Of a stretch of 64,000 nucleotides of DNA, positions 43,370 to 52,815 are shown one piece after another. A model generated the notes under the pieces. The model did not search any database. It had not been told where the DNA came from and was given only the letters and a program-made list of their open reading frames with translations. The position numbers and the translations under genes are program-made. Within the stretch, counting starts at the first letter, position 1, and every line of letters starts with the position of its first letter. This DNA is from Paenibacillus sp. JQZ6Y-1 (GTDB lineage Bacteria; Bacillota; Bacilli; Paenibacillales; Paenibacillaceae), in NCBI RefSeq assembly GCF_040719145.1, contig NZ_JBFDUZ010000002.1:248001-312000 (forward strand), in the 5' to 3' direction.

Positions 43370-45042
43370 TCCGTGAGATGACAAAAGGGAGCAACAACAT
43401 ACATGCCTTATCGCCGGATAAGCAGTTTTTGATCCGGCAAGCGATGCAAGAGCTGGACAGACGATATGATCAGCAGGTAGGCATGGTCTGGGGTGAAGGA
43501 GAGCATCACGATACACGCGAAAGTGGTCACTATGCGCTTGGTTTACTGCTGCGTGGTGAGGAAGAAGACATTCAGAGGGCGAGCCGTATCATCGACTGTG
43601 TGCTGGATACGCAGCTGACCGAGCGAGGTGAGATTTATGAAGGTACGTTCCGGGCAGCACCAGAGCTACAAGCACCGCCATCTGGGCATACCGCTTGGGG
43701 AACCTTTTCACCGGGGTATGGATATGCTCAGCAAGATGCGCTTGCTGAAGTGTACCGCCGGTTTGTGCAGTATGCCCAGCTAGAGGGACGTTCGGATATA
43801 GAGGCGGGATTTCGACGGGCTATCGATGAGGTATTTCCACGCGTATGGGAGAGCTTTGATCCGAATTGGCGCGAGTTTATTGCATGTACTTTTGCGGTCA
43901 TTTTGGAGCATTTTGAAGATTGGTTGCCTGTGGAGCAGGTGGCACGAATGGATGAGGCGATGCAGCGTGCAGTAACAACCTCGCTAGAGCGATATATTTC
44001 GCAATCCATCCCGACCAATACGAATATCGAGTTAATGCACCTGTTTATCGCCCATTATTACGGTCATCGCTATGAGCGGCTAGACTGGATCAATCATGTA
44101 GAGCAGGGTGCTGCGGCACTGCTGAACGATTATATGGAGCTGCATTCCTTTGCGGAGTTTAATTCTAGTACGTATTATGGCGTTGATCTGACCGTGCTGG
44201 GTATGTGGAGGAAGTACGGACGGAGTGATTCGTTTCGCATGATCGGATTACAGCTAGAGCACGGGCTGTGGGAGGATATTGGCGAATTTTACAGCCCTAC
44301 TATGGAAAATATATGCGGACCGTTTGCACGCAGCTATGAGAATGAGATTACTGGTCACAGCTCCATCGGTGTGCTGCTCTATCTGGCGCTTGGGGAATCG
44401 CATCATCATCTGACGGGCATCAATTGCGAGACGAGTCATGATCTACTTATCGCGCTAGTGGGGGTGGATGTACCGAAAGCTGTGCTGCATCAGCTGCGAC
44501 AGACGCAAGAGGAGCGTTTCGCATATCGTCAATTTAAGGAGCTGTGCGAGCGTGATCTGCCGGGGCATAACCGACATGTGTGTACAGCGAAGGCATGGCT
44601 ATCACCGCGGCTGATGATCGGGGGAATGACGGGTAGCTACAATACGAATGGGCAGATGCACCATGCGACCGCACATTGGTTGGATGAGCAGGGACAGCGA
44701 TATTCGCTGCGCATGGTACGGCGCGAGGTAGGACAGAGTTGGAATACGCATCTGCGCGGGATGGCATTTCAGGTGGAGACAGAGGCGCGGAATCTGGATA
44801 TTGTGGCTCACTTGGATGCCAATGTACCGATAGAGCTGGTCTTTGAGATTGAAGGAGCGAACCTGCAGCAAATGCAGATCACAGCAGATCGCTGGCAGTT
44901 ACCGGGTCTGATCATTCAGGTGGATGCGCAGGCGCCACAGCCGCAGCTGGTGCAGTATGGTCAGCGGGCGGAGATTGTGTATCCCGTCCAGCAGGGGGAA
45001 CAGAGCTGGAAGCAGATGCAATTTCGCTTGTATTTTATGTAA
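43366..45042 (+). CDS. Unrecognised ~558-residue protein, possibly an alpha/alpha-toroid carbohydrate enzyme
   Basis: The frame is open from 43315, but no start has a clean site; ATG 43366 is used because it overlaps the 11-codon ORF. The protein lacks a signal and is cytosolic. The first ~350 residues are helical with many Trp, Tyr and His (GMVWGEGEHHDTRESGHYAL, TAWGTFSPGYGYAQQDALAE, EFNSSTYYGVDLTVLGMWRK, GPFARSYENE), a pattern like alpha/alpha barrels of heparinase or glycosidase type. The last ~150 are beta-rich (SYNTNGQMHHATAHWLDEQG). No family was firmly recognised. Confidence 0.7.
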   Translation: MIREMTKGSNNIHALSPDKQFLIRQAMQELDRRYDQQVGMVWGEGEHHDTRESGHYALGLLLRGEEEDIQRASRIIDCVLDTQLTERGEIYEGTFRAAPELQAPPSGHTAWGTFSPGYGYAQQDALAEVYRRFVQYAQLEGRSDIEAGFRRAIDEVFPRVWESFDPNWREFIACTFAVILEHFEDWLPVEQVARMDEAMQRAVTTSLERYISQSIPTNTNIELMHLFIAHYYGHRYERLDWINHVEQGAAALLNDYMELHSFAEFNSSTYYGVDLTVLGMWRKYGRSDSFRMIGLQLEHGLWEDIGEFYSPTMENICGPFARSYENEITGHSSIGVLLYLALGESHHHLTGINCETSHDLLIALVGVDVPKAVLHQLRQTQEERFAYRQFKELCERDLPGHNRHVCTAKAWLSPRLMIGGMTGSYNTNGQMHHATAHWLDEQGQRYSLRMVRREVGQSWNTHLRGMAFQVETEARNLDIVAHLDANVPIELVFEIEGANLQQMQITADRWQLPGLIIQVDAQAPQPQLVQYGQRAEIVYPVQQGEQSWKQMQFRLYFM

Positions 45043-45048
45043 AATAAA

Positions 45049-45083
45049 GCGTCTCTTTTCGCTTGATATAGGAAAGGAGACGC
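45049..45083 (+). terminator. Hairpin downstream of the unknown large gene
   Basis: A 12-bp stem (GCGTCTC-TTTTC with GGAAAG-GAGACGC). No T run follows, so termination strength is uncertain. Confidence 0.45.
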
Positions 45084-45225
45084 ATATAAGGCAGGAATAT
45101 CATGGTGGAAAAGGGGATTTGTGCTACATATACGAATGCTCGATCAGTAAATCAACGTAGATGTGATTATTGATTTGGATAAAATATAGAGCAATATAGC
45201 AGGTTTTATGACAACATATGATACA

Positions 45226-45283
45226 TTAACAACGATTTGCGTTTAATTTTTACAAAAACATTAAAAAAAGCTTAAATTATACT
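45226..45283 (+). promoter_or_regulatory. Possible Pho-box-like promoter region of the nucleotidase gene
   Basis: The gap 45084-45509 has no gene. TTAACA (45226), TTTACA (45249) and ATTAAA (45260) occur at 11- or 23-bp steps, followed by TATACT (45278-45283). PhoP sites are TTAACA-like repeats at 11-bp steps, and the downstream gene releases phosphate from nucleotides. The match is partial. Confidence 0.3.
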
Positions 45284-45509
45284 TCAATTATGTCAATCAA
45301 TAGTATACAATGCTATCATGTAACAGGGCATACGGTCTTGCGTCGACTTTCATTTTACCATCGGTCAATACTTAATGGGAAGAGACTTCCTATTCATTCT
45401 GGTTCATACATAACTCGGCTCCGGCTGAACCGCGCATTACCGACCGTTGTTGAAAGCGATATATCAAGCCTATACCCGTGCTCAATTTATGTGGGAGGGG
45501 TTTTGTATT

Positions 45510-47798
45510 TTGAAACTGGGGAAAAAGACGATTCGCAATGCGGTTAGCGCATTTGTGGCATTACAGCTGTTTGCCGTTACGGCGATTCCGGTATTCGCAG
45601 CGGACGCAACAGGCAACGCGGTAGTGAAGATTCGACTGATGGAAACGACGGACATTCATACGAACGTAGTCAACTATGACTATTATTCCGACAAACCGAC
45701 GGACGAGTACGGTTATGCGAAGACAGCAACGCTGATCAAGGCTGCACGTGATGAAGCGAAGAACAGCGTTCTGATCGACAACGGCGATCTGCTGCAAGGC
45801 ACACCGCTGGGCGATTATATGGCGAAGATCAACCCGCTCAAAGACGGTGAAGTGCATCCGGTCTACAAAGCGATGAACCAATTCGGCTACGATGCAGGTA
45901 ACTACGGTAACCATGAGTTCAACTATGGTCTCGATTTCCTTGCCAAAGCGGTCAAAGGCGCGAACTTCCCTTATGTGAACGCCAATATCTATGTCGATGA
46001 CGGCACAGGCAAAGGCGAGAAAAACTACTTTACCCCATACCTGATTCTCGACAAAAAAGTAACCGACGAGAGCGGTGCTACCCATGATCTGAAAGTGGGC
46101 GTGATCGGCTTCGTACCACCGCAAATTATGCAGTGGGACAGCGCGAACCTGAACGGCAAAGTAGTCGTGAAGGATATCGTAGAAACCGCCAACAAATTTA
46201 TCCCGCAAATGAAAGCGGAAGGCGCGGACATCATTATTGCTGTCCCTCACTCCGGCTTTGAAGATATTCCACAAACCGAGCTAATGGAAAACTCGGTATT
46301 GTACCTGAGCAAAGTACCTGACATCGACGCGATCATGTTTGGTCATGCACACAAAGTATTCCCGAGCAGCGATTTTGCCGGTAAAACAGGCGTTGATCTG
46401 GAAAAAGGTACAATCAACGGTGTTCCATCCGTAGAGCCAGGCTTCTGGGGTGACCACCTCGGTATCATTGATCTGGAGCTGACTCAAAACGGCGATGATT
46501 GGAATGTAACTAGCTCCAAAGTAGAAGCACGTCCAATCTACGACAAAACAACCAAAACCGCGCTTGTACAGGCAGATCAAAGTGTAGTTGATGCTGTGTA
46601 CACTGAGCATGAAGAAACACTGGATTATATCCGTGGTCCGGTTGGAACGACAACATCCCGCATTACCAGCTATTTTGCACTGGTGAAGGATGACCCGTCG
46701 ATCCAGATCGTAACCAATGCACAGAAATGGTACCTGGAGCAAAAGCTACAGGGAACCGACTATGAAGGTCTGCCAATTCTATCTGCAGGAGCACCATTCA
46801 AAGCTGGTGGACGTTCCGGTGCAACGTACTACACCGACATTCCTGCCGGTACCATCGCGATCAAAAACGTATCCGATCTGTATGTGTACCCGAATACGGT
46901 ATATGCGGTGAAAGTGAACGGCGCAGAAGTGAAGAACTGGCTGGAATGGTCCGCAGGGCAATTCAATCAGATTGATCCATCCAAGTCCGGTGAGCAAGCG
47001 CTGATCAATATGGACTTCCCAACGTACAACTTTGACGTGATTGACGGCGTAACATATCAAATCGATGTAACTCAGCCTGCTAAGTATGATGGCAAAGGCA
47101 ATGTCGTGAATGAATCCGCTAACCGGATCGTCAATCTGCAATACAACGGCAAGCCGATTGATCCAAACCAAGAATTCATCGTAGCAACCAATAACTATCG
47201 CGCATCCTCGTCCAAGCTGGCGAACCCGGATGGCAAACGCATCGTACTGGCTGCTCCAGATGAGAACCGTCAGGTTATCATCGACTATATCCGTGAAAAC
47301 AAAACGATCAACCCAACCGCTGACGGTAACTGGTCGTTTGCACCAATCAAAGGCAATGCGGATGTAACGTTTAACACATCTCCAAATGCACAAACTGCTC
47401 TGACTACAACCAAATCGGCAGTAGCTGCTACTGGCGAAGCAATCACGTATGAAGGCGACGCAGCAGATGGATTTGCAAAATACAAAATCGACCTGTCGAG
47501 TGCAGCAGCAGCGCCGACAACGGGTGGCACAGGTACAAAACCAACACCATCCAAACCGTCCAAGCCTGCTACAACACCAGCGAAGCCATCGACTCCGGCA
47601 ACAACACCGGCGAAACCGGCTCCACCTGTAACGACACCAGCCAAAGGTGAGCAATCGTATACGATCAAACGCGGCGACAACCTGTACCGCATCAGCTTGA
47701 AATACGGTGTGACTTGGCAGGAACTGGCGAAATACAACAAAATCACGGACCCAACAACATTGCAAGTTGGCGACGTGGTGAAGATTCCTGCAAAATAA
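45510..47798 (+). CDS. Secreted 5'-nucleotidase/2',3'-cyclic phosphodiesterase with LysM
   Basis: A 762-residue exported enzyme starting at TTG 45510, 8 bases after GGGAGGGG. The signal peptide (~1-33) ends near VFAADA. The metallophosphoesterase domain has METTDIHTN, IDNGDLLQGTPLGDY, GNYGNHEFNYG, VPHSGFED and FGHAHKVFP. The 5'-nucleotidase C-terminal domain follows (~385-615; AGAPFKAGGRSGATYYTDIP, VATNNYRASSS). A Pro/Thr/Lys linker (~665-710) leads to one LysM domain (SYTIKRGDNLYRISLKYGVT) that anchors the enzyme to peptidoglycan. It probably supplies phosphate or nucleosides from outside nucleotides (CpdB/YfkN type). Confidence 0.92.
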   Translation: MKLGKKTIRNAVSAFVALQLFAVTAIPVFAADATGNAVVKIRLMETTDIHTNVVNYDYYSDKPTDEYGYAKTATLIKAARDEAKNSVLIDNGDLLQGTPLGDYMAKINPLKDGEVHPVYKAMNQFGYDAGNYGNHEFNYGLDFLAKAVKGANFPYVNANIYVDDGTGKGEKNYFTPYLILDKKVTDESGATHDLKVGVIGFVPPQIMQWDSANLNGKVVVKDIVETANKFIPQMKAEGADIIIAVPHSGFEDIPQTELMENSVLYLSKVPDIDAIMFGHAHKVFPSSDFAGKTGVDLEKGTINGVPSVEPGFWGDHLGIIDLELTQNGDDWNVTSSKVEARPIYDKTTKTALVQADQSVVDAVYTEHEETLDYIRGPVGTTTSRITSYFALVKDDPSIQIVTNAQKWYLEQKLQGTDYEGLPILSAGAPFKAGGRSGATYYTDIPAGTIAIKNVSDLYVYPNTVYAVKVNGAEVKNWLEWSAGQFNQIDPSKSGEQALINMDFPTYNFDVIDGVTYQIDVTQPAKYDGKGNVVNESANRIVNLQYNGKPIDPNQEFIVATNNYRASSSKLANPDGKRIVLAAPDENRQVIIDYIRENKTINPTADGNWSFAPIKGNADVTFNTSPNAQTALTTTKSAVAATGEAITYEGDAADGFAKYKIDLSSAAAAPTTGGTGTKPTPSKPSKPATTPAKPSTPATTPAKPAPPVTTPAKGEQSYTIKRGDNLYRISLKYGVTWQELAKYNKITDPTTLQVGDVVKIPAK

Positions 47799-47841
47799 GT
47801 ACCAGTAACGCGGCAGTTCCAAACGTTACTGCTGAACCTCC

Positions 47842-47879
47842 AAGCTGTGGTGTATATTCTATGCACCACAGCTTTTTTA
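47842..47879 (+). terminator. Terminator after the nucleotidase gene
   Basis: A perfect 11-bp stem, AAGCTGTGGTG with CACCACAGCTT, followed by TTTTTTA. Confidence 0.85.
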
Positions 47880-48296
47880 TAACCCTAGAATGAATATTTA
47901 TGCAGGAAAATGAAAGTTTGAATAAAAGAAAACAATCATTTTCAGCCATATGCTCGATTGAATATGAAAAAAAGGTATACTTATTAAATAAGGTGATTGA
48001 ATCCACTGCAATCCGGGTAAATACAATTATTTATAGGTCTAATTGATTATGAATAAGGACCTAATAACTAATTTAACGACTGAAATAAATAGAAAGATAA
48101 CGTTTTGATCTGTGAACTGTACGTATACACCGATGCAACGACACGAGGGTGCGGAATCTATCTGTACTGAATTCCGACCGGCTTCCATAGCTTTATTCGA
48201 TTGTCATTTGCTTGCTTTCTTGCTGAAACGTTTTGCACATTCACGATACAGATCGATTTTGTATCCTTTACTATATTTCTATCCGGAGGGATCACC
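47880..48296 (+). other. Intergenic region before the EAL gene
   Basis: No gene was found. A/T-rich sequence holds an inverted repeat TAGGTC-N18-GACCTA (48034-48063). No convincing promoter was seen. Confidence 0.35.
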
Positions 48297-49325
48297 ATGA
48301 ATTGTAGCGGATGTAGCTATATTCAACCAATTGAAGATCAGGGAGTGATTTCTCTGCGACCGCTGACTCAGGAGCTTGAGCAGCAGGTTCAGCAGCAGTC
48401 TTTTGAATGTAGTCCAATTGTGCGTGACGCATGCTCAATTGAGTACGATTCAAGAGAACAAATGCTGGACATTTTGCAGTGGATTTTTCACCTCCCGAAT
48501 ATTGAGGGGAGCGAATTGCAGGTGGGTATTGGGGGAAAAAACAATAATAAGGGCGAGCCGGATTGGTTGCCGGTAGCGGTGATGATTTCCCGCCTGCAGA
48601 ATTACGACATTGTCGATATTATCCGTCAGCGCAAATTCATGAGTCATATGCAGCCAATCGTTGACCGCAACGAGCAGGTGGTGGCGTATGAATTTCTGCT
48701 ACGACCGACACCGGATGGACCGACATTTCAGCCTTACCGCTTGTTTGAAATTGCCCATCGGACGGGATTGCACTCCTTTTTGGATCGTGCGGCACGAATT
48801 TCGGCGATAGAGACGAGTGCCATTCATCTGCCAAAGGGGATCAAGCGCTTCATTAACTTTTTACCGTCGTCGATCTACAATCCACAGTATTGCTTGAGTC
48901 ATACGTTTGCAGCGATTGAACGTCTTAGTCTAGACCCGAAGGATTTTGTCTTTGAATTGGTAGAGACGGAGAATGTGCTGCATACGCCGAAGCTACAGGA
49001 GATTTGCGAAGTGTATCGCAACAATGGTATCCATGTGGCGCTGGATGATGTGGGCTCCGGTTACGCTCGTCCTGAGCTGATCGACCGCCTGAAACCGGAT
49101 TACGTCAAAATTGACCGCGGGTTGATTGACGGCTGCGACCAGAGTACGGACAAGCAGCAGGCGATTATCCAGATCATGGAGCGCTCGCGCGATGTAGGCA
49201 GCCAAGTGCTGGCTGAAGGCATTGAGCGCCGCGAGGAATTCGACTTTTGCAGCAGTATCGGTATCGATCTGGCGCAAGGGTATCTGTTTGGTAAACCAGC
49301 GGAGCAGCCTGGATTGCAGCTGTAG
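48297..49325 (+). CDS. EAL-domain protein (c-di-GMP phosphodiesterase type)
   Basis: A 342-residue protein; ATG 48297 follows CCGGAGGG. The first ~115 residues hold a CSGC pair (Cys3, Cys6) and no known domain. The EAL domain begins MQPIVDRNEQVVAYEFLLRP (EFL in place of EAL). The other conserved positions are present: Asn (FINFLPSS), Glu (ELVETE), Asp-Asp (ALDDVGSGYA; usually DDFG), Lys (YVKIDRG), Glu (EGIE) and Gln (QGYLFGKP). Activity is therefore likely, but the DDVG variation leaves doubt. There is no GGDEF and no membrane part. Confidence 0.87.
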   Translation: MNCSGCSYIQPIEDQGVISLRPLTQELEQQVQQQSFECSPIVRDACSIEYDSREQMLDILQWIFHLPNIEGSELQVGIGGKNNNKGEPDWLPVAVMISRLQNYDIVDIIRQRKFMSHMQPIVDRNEQVVAYEFLLRPTPDGPTFQPYRLFEIAHRTGLHSFLDRAARISAIETSAIHLPKGIKRFINFLPSSIYNPQYCLSHTFAAIERLSLDPKDFVFELVETENVLHTPKLQEICEVYRNNGIHVALDDVGSGYARPELIDRLKPDYVKIDRGLIDGCDQSTDKQQAIIQIMERSRDVGSQVLAEGIERREEFDFCSSIGIDLAQGYLFGKPAEQPGLQL

Positions 49326-49367
49326 GCCGATTAACTTGTAGATAGGGCACAAATGGAAATAAACTCA

Positions 49368-49410
49368 AAAAAGATCCTGTACCGTAATCAACGGCACAGG
49401 ATCTTTTTTT
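49368..49410. terminator. Bidirectional terminator between the EAL gene and mtlD
   Basis: AAAGATCCTGT-CCGT pairs with ACGG-ACAGGATCTTT, with T runs on both strands. Confidence 0.85.
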
Positions 49411-49431
49411 GATGGCGTTTTGTAAAGTAAA

Positions 49432-50586
49432 TTATTTTTTCAGAGCAGCCAGTTCTTCATAAGCGCTCATGATCTTGTTGTAATCTTCGCTGTCTTTGGC
49501 AAATCCAGTAACATCGCTAACTACAGCGCCCAAGCCTTCGGCTTGAATACGACCTTGCAGTTCGGCGGATTGTGGGTCATTGGCGTTGTTGTAGTGGAAC
49601 GCAGCAGCTGCGCCTTGCAGCAGGTGATCGCGTCCCAAACCTAACTCAGCAGCCATATTGGCAGGGCCAATCAGACGGTCCGCAGGACCAAGCTTACGCA
49701 GTGGCTCGCGGCCTACACGGATCACTTCATCGCGAATGTATGGGTTTTTGAAACGGGTTTCGATTTTGTCGATATATTTGGCATGCTCGGCAGCATCGAA
49801 GCCGTGCTTTTGAACCAATGCAGCTCCGCTTTCTTCCATTGCTGGACGCACGATGGAGCGTACCGATTCGTCCTGAATGCTTTGGTCAATCGTCTCAATT
49901 CCTTTCAGGAATCCGAGGTAGGCAGTGATTGCATGACCGGTATTCAGTGTGAACAGCTTACGCTGTACGTAGGCAACCAGATTGTCGGTCAGCTTCATGC
50001 CGTCGATTTGCGGAGTGCCACCTTTGAGCTTCGGTTCTTCGACGATCCACTCGTGGAAGGCTTCTACGCCTACATCCAGCAGGTTATCGCCTTGGAACGG
50101 AGGCACGATACGGTCGACAGAACAGTTCGCAAAGCCGACATGTTCGCGAGCATATGCTTTGCCTTCTTCGGACAGGTGGCTTTCTACCTGCTCTTGCAGA
50201 TGGCTGGTCGCCCCAACCATATTCTCACAGGCAATCACATTGAGTGGACCAGCACCAGCTTCACGGCGGGCTTCAATGCCTTGTGCGATCGTTGGAGCGA
50301 TAAATTTCAATACGTTCGGACCTACCGCGGTTGTTACGATCTCAGCAGAAGCAATTTCGTTCACGATGTCTGGACCATTGGATAAACAACCGGATACGTT
50401 CGTAATCGTCTCCACGCTTTTTTCCAAATCCAGAATATGAATCTGGTAGCTCTTTTGTTCGTTCAGGGCGTCGATCATTTTCTCGTTTACATCAGCGAAT
50501 ACGACATGGTATCCAGCGTTCGCCAACAATGCTCCGATAAATCCACGTCCAATATTACCTGCACCAAACTGAATTGCTTTTTTCAT
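49432..50586 (-). CDS. mtlD: Mannitol-1-phosphate 5-dehydrogenase
   Basis: A 384-residue NAD-dependent dehydrogenase starting at ATG 50586, 7 bases after GGAGGTG. MKKAIQFGAGNIGRGFIGAL is the MtlD NAD-binding start. LKGIETIDQSIQD, FTLNTGHAITAYLGFLKG and a Lys-rich active-site region (KRxF-type KLFTLNTGH) follow. It oxidises mannitol-1-phosphate to fructose-6-phosphate. It is the last gene of the mtlR-mtlA-mtlD set, 246 bp after mtlA. Confidence 0.95.
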   Translation of the reverse strand: MKKAIQFGAGNIGRGFIGALLANAGYHVVFADVNEKMIDALNEQKSYQIHILDLEKSVETITNVSGCLSNGPDIVNEIASAEIVTTAVGPNVLKFIAPTIAQGIEARREAGAGPLNVIACENMVGATSHLQEQVESHLSEEGKAYAREHVGFANCSVDRIVPPFQGDNLLDVGVEAFHEWIVEEPKLKGGTPQIDGMKLTDNLVAYVQRKLFTLNTGHAITAYLGFLKGIETIDQSIQDESVRSIVRPAMEESGAALVQKHGFDAAEHAKYIDKIETRFKNPYIRDEVIRVGREPLRKLGPADRLIGPANMAAELGLGRDHLLQGAAAAFHYNNANDPQSAELQGRIQAEGLGAVVSDVTGFAKDSEDYNKIMSAYEELAALKK

Positions 50587-50729
50587 CACTTGCACCTCCG
50601 ATAAGTATAGGGGAATCGACGTTTGCAGTAACATTCAGATAACCATAATCCGGTTTTCATAAATGAACCGCAAAAAACGGCGATTGCCGTTAATATGCGT
50701 CTGTGTTCAGACCAAGTTATGGATAAACA

Positions 50730-50765
50730 GGTTCAATCAGCAGCTTGTGCGCTACTGATTGAACC
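50730..50765. repeat. Inverted repeat between mtlA and mtlD
   Basis: A perfect 11-bp inverted repeat (GGTTCAATCAG and CTGATTGAACC, 14-base loop). It may set mtlA/mtlD mRNA levels or be a weak terminator; no T run follows on the minus strand. Confidence 0.6.
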
Positions 50766-50832
50766 GTGAAAGCTTGTTTCAAATACAATTCTTGTCGTCA
50801 ATCACAGGGAACAGTGGGTATTGCGGTAGAGA

Positions 50833-52815
50833 TTAGATCGAGAATGTGCGGTAGATTTCATCGGCATCGGTTACTTGTGCCAGATGGTGTACGACAGATT
50901 CGTCTTCGATCGTTTCAGCAATTTTGGTTAGGATTTGCAGATGTTCTCCGCCAGCGCCAGCAATACCAATAACGAGATATGCTTTGCCGCCTTCAAAATC
51001 AACGCCATTCGGATATTGCAGAACTACGATACCTGAAGTTTGAATTTGTTTTTTCGCTTCACCGACACCATGCGGAATCGCTACGCCGTTACCAATGTAG
51101 GTAGTGGCTACTTTTTCGCGTTCTTGCATAGCAGCTACATAATCCGGTTTCACATAACCAGCACCTGCTAGCAGTTCACCCGCTCTGCGGATAGCGTCTT
51201 CTTTTGGCTCACTGGACAGACCGAGTACGATGTTTTCTTTGCGAAGAACACGGGAGCCGCCAGCCGGAGCAGGAACGCCTTCCTTCGTATCTTCTACCAC
51301 ATGCGGTGCATTGTGACTCAGAACCTCACTCACTTCTTCGCGTACACCCGCTGCTTCTTTTGGAATGGAAGAGGAAGCATTGCCAGATGTTGCGTCTTTC
51401 AGTTTGGTGATCATTTCGTCGTAGATCGGGTTGTTGATAAAGTTGTCGATCGATACGTGCTGTGCATTTGGCGCTTTACCGCGTGCACGGCTGGTCAGGT
51501 TTTGCTGAGTAACCACGATGTCAGCATCGCCAGGGATCGCATCAACTGCGGAGTTGGTCACCTGAATAGGCAGACCCGCTTGTTGTACTTTTTTACGGAA
51601 CGACGATGCGCCCATGGCACTGGAACCCATACCTGCGTCACAAGCAAAGACGATTTTGCGTACGTTGCCGGATTGCAGATCAGCGGCAGTTGTCAGTGCT
51701 GGAGCTGCTGCGCCACCACCAGATTTCATGTTTTTGGAGGTTGCTTGTGCTTTTTCCAAGTCACCTTCGACTACTGGAGAGGTACGCAAGAAGATAGCAG
51801 AGAATACGAAGGATACGATAGCAGCGGCAGCAACACCAGCGATAACCGGCAATGCGCCACCTTTTGGAGCAAGTGCCAGAATAGCAATGATACTACCCGG
51901 TGAAGCCGCACTTGTCAGACCGCTATGCAGCAGAACGTTTGTGAATACGCCAGCCATACCGCCCAGAATAACGGATACGAACAGGATTGGTTTCATCAGT
52001 ACATAAGGGAAGTAGATTTCGTGAATACCGCCCAAGAATTGAATGACAATGGCACCCGGTGCGGAAGCTTTAATACTGCCTTTACCGAAGATCCAGTAAG
52101 CAACGAGTACACCCAGACCAGGACCTGGATTGGCTTCCAGCAGGTAAAAGATCGATTTACCTGTTTCCAGAGATTGCTGTGCACCCAGTGGTGTAAAGAT
52201 ACCGTGGTTGATCGCGTTGTTCAGGAATAGGATTTTACCCGGCTCTACAAACAGAGATACGAGTGGCAGCAGTTCATGTGCAACTAAGAAGTTAACACCT
52301 GCTTCAATCAGATGCGTAAAGCCTTGTACCAGTGGACCGATCCCTACATAACCGAGGATCGCCAAAATCATACCGATAATACCAGCAGAGAAGTTATTCA
52401 CGAGCATTTCGAAACCGGCTTTGATTTTGCCTTCGATTGCTCTGTCAAATTGCTTGATGACCCAACCGCCGAGAGGACCCATAATCATAGCACCGATAAA
52501 CATCGGGATGTCGGCGCCGACGATAACACCCATTGCGGCAATAGCACCGAGTACACCACCACGATGGTCATGCACGACTTTACCGCCGGTGTAGGCGATC
52601 AGCAGTGGCAGCAAGTATTTGATCATTGGATCGACCATAGTTGCCAATGTAGCATTAGGAACCCAACCTGTTGGAATAAAGAGGGCAGTCAATAAACCCC
52701 ATGCGATAAATGCACCGATATTCGGCATAACCATGGAGCTTAGGAACCGTCCAAATGACTGAACGCGATCGCGTGCGCTTTTCTTTTCAGAAGCAGCGGA
52801 ATGTACTGTGCTCAT
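50833..52815 (-). CDS. mtlA: Mannitol PTS transporter EIICBA
   Basis: A 660-residue fused PTS protein. The EIIC part (~1-345) has about eight hydrophobic segments and the motifs NNAINHGIF and GGIHEIYFPYV. EIIB has VFACDAGMGSSAMG with phospho-Cys392. EIIA is at the C-terminus with phospho-His582 (GNGVAIPHGVGEAK). It takes up mannitol and phosphorylates it to mannitol-1-phosphate. Its ATG overlaps the mtlR stop (ATGA). In many Bacillales EIIA (MtlF) is a separate gene; here it is fused. Confidence 0.95.
   Translation of the reverse strand: MSTVHSAASEKKSARDRVQSFGRFLSSMVMPNIGAFIAWGLLTALFIPTGWVPNATLATMVDPMIKYLLPLLIAYTGGKVVHDHRGGVLGAIAAMGVIVGADIPMFIGAMIMGPLGGWVIKQFDRAIEGKIKAGFEMLVNNFSAGIIGMILAILGYVGIGPLVQGFTHLIEAGVNFLVAHELLPLVSLFVEPGKILFLNNAINHGIFTPLGAQQSLETGKSIFYLLEANPGPGLGVLVAYWIFGKGSIKASAPGAIVIQFLGGIHEIYFPYVLMKPILFVSVILGGMAGVFTNVLLHSGLTSAASPGSIIAILALAPKGGALPVIAGVAAAAIVSFVFSAIFLRTSPVVEGDLEKAQATSKNMKSGGGAAAPALTTAADLQSGNVRKIVFACDAGMGSSAMGASSFRKKVQQAGLPIQVTNSAVDAIPGDADIVVTQQNLTSRARGKAPNAQHVSIDNFINNPIYDEMITKLKDATSGNASSSIPKEAAGVREEVSEVLSHNAPHVVEDTKEGVPAPAGGSRVLRKENIVLGLSSEPKEDAIRRAGELLAGAGYVKPDYVAAMQEREKVATTYIGNGVAIPHGVGEAKKQIQTSGIVVLQYPNGVDFEGGKAYLVIGIAGAGGEHLQILTKIAETIEDESVVHHLAQVTDADEIYRTFSI

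Noticed and set aside
46779-47822. Long minus-strand ORF opposite the nucleotidase
   Set aside because: Its Cys/Arg/Trp-rich product is typical of an antisense shadow; the plus-strand enzyme is certain.
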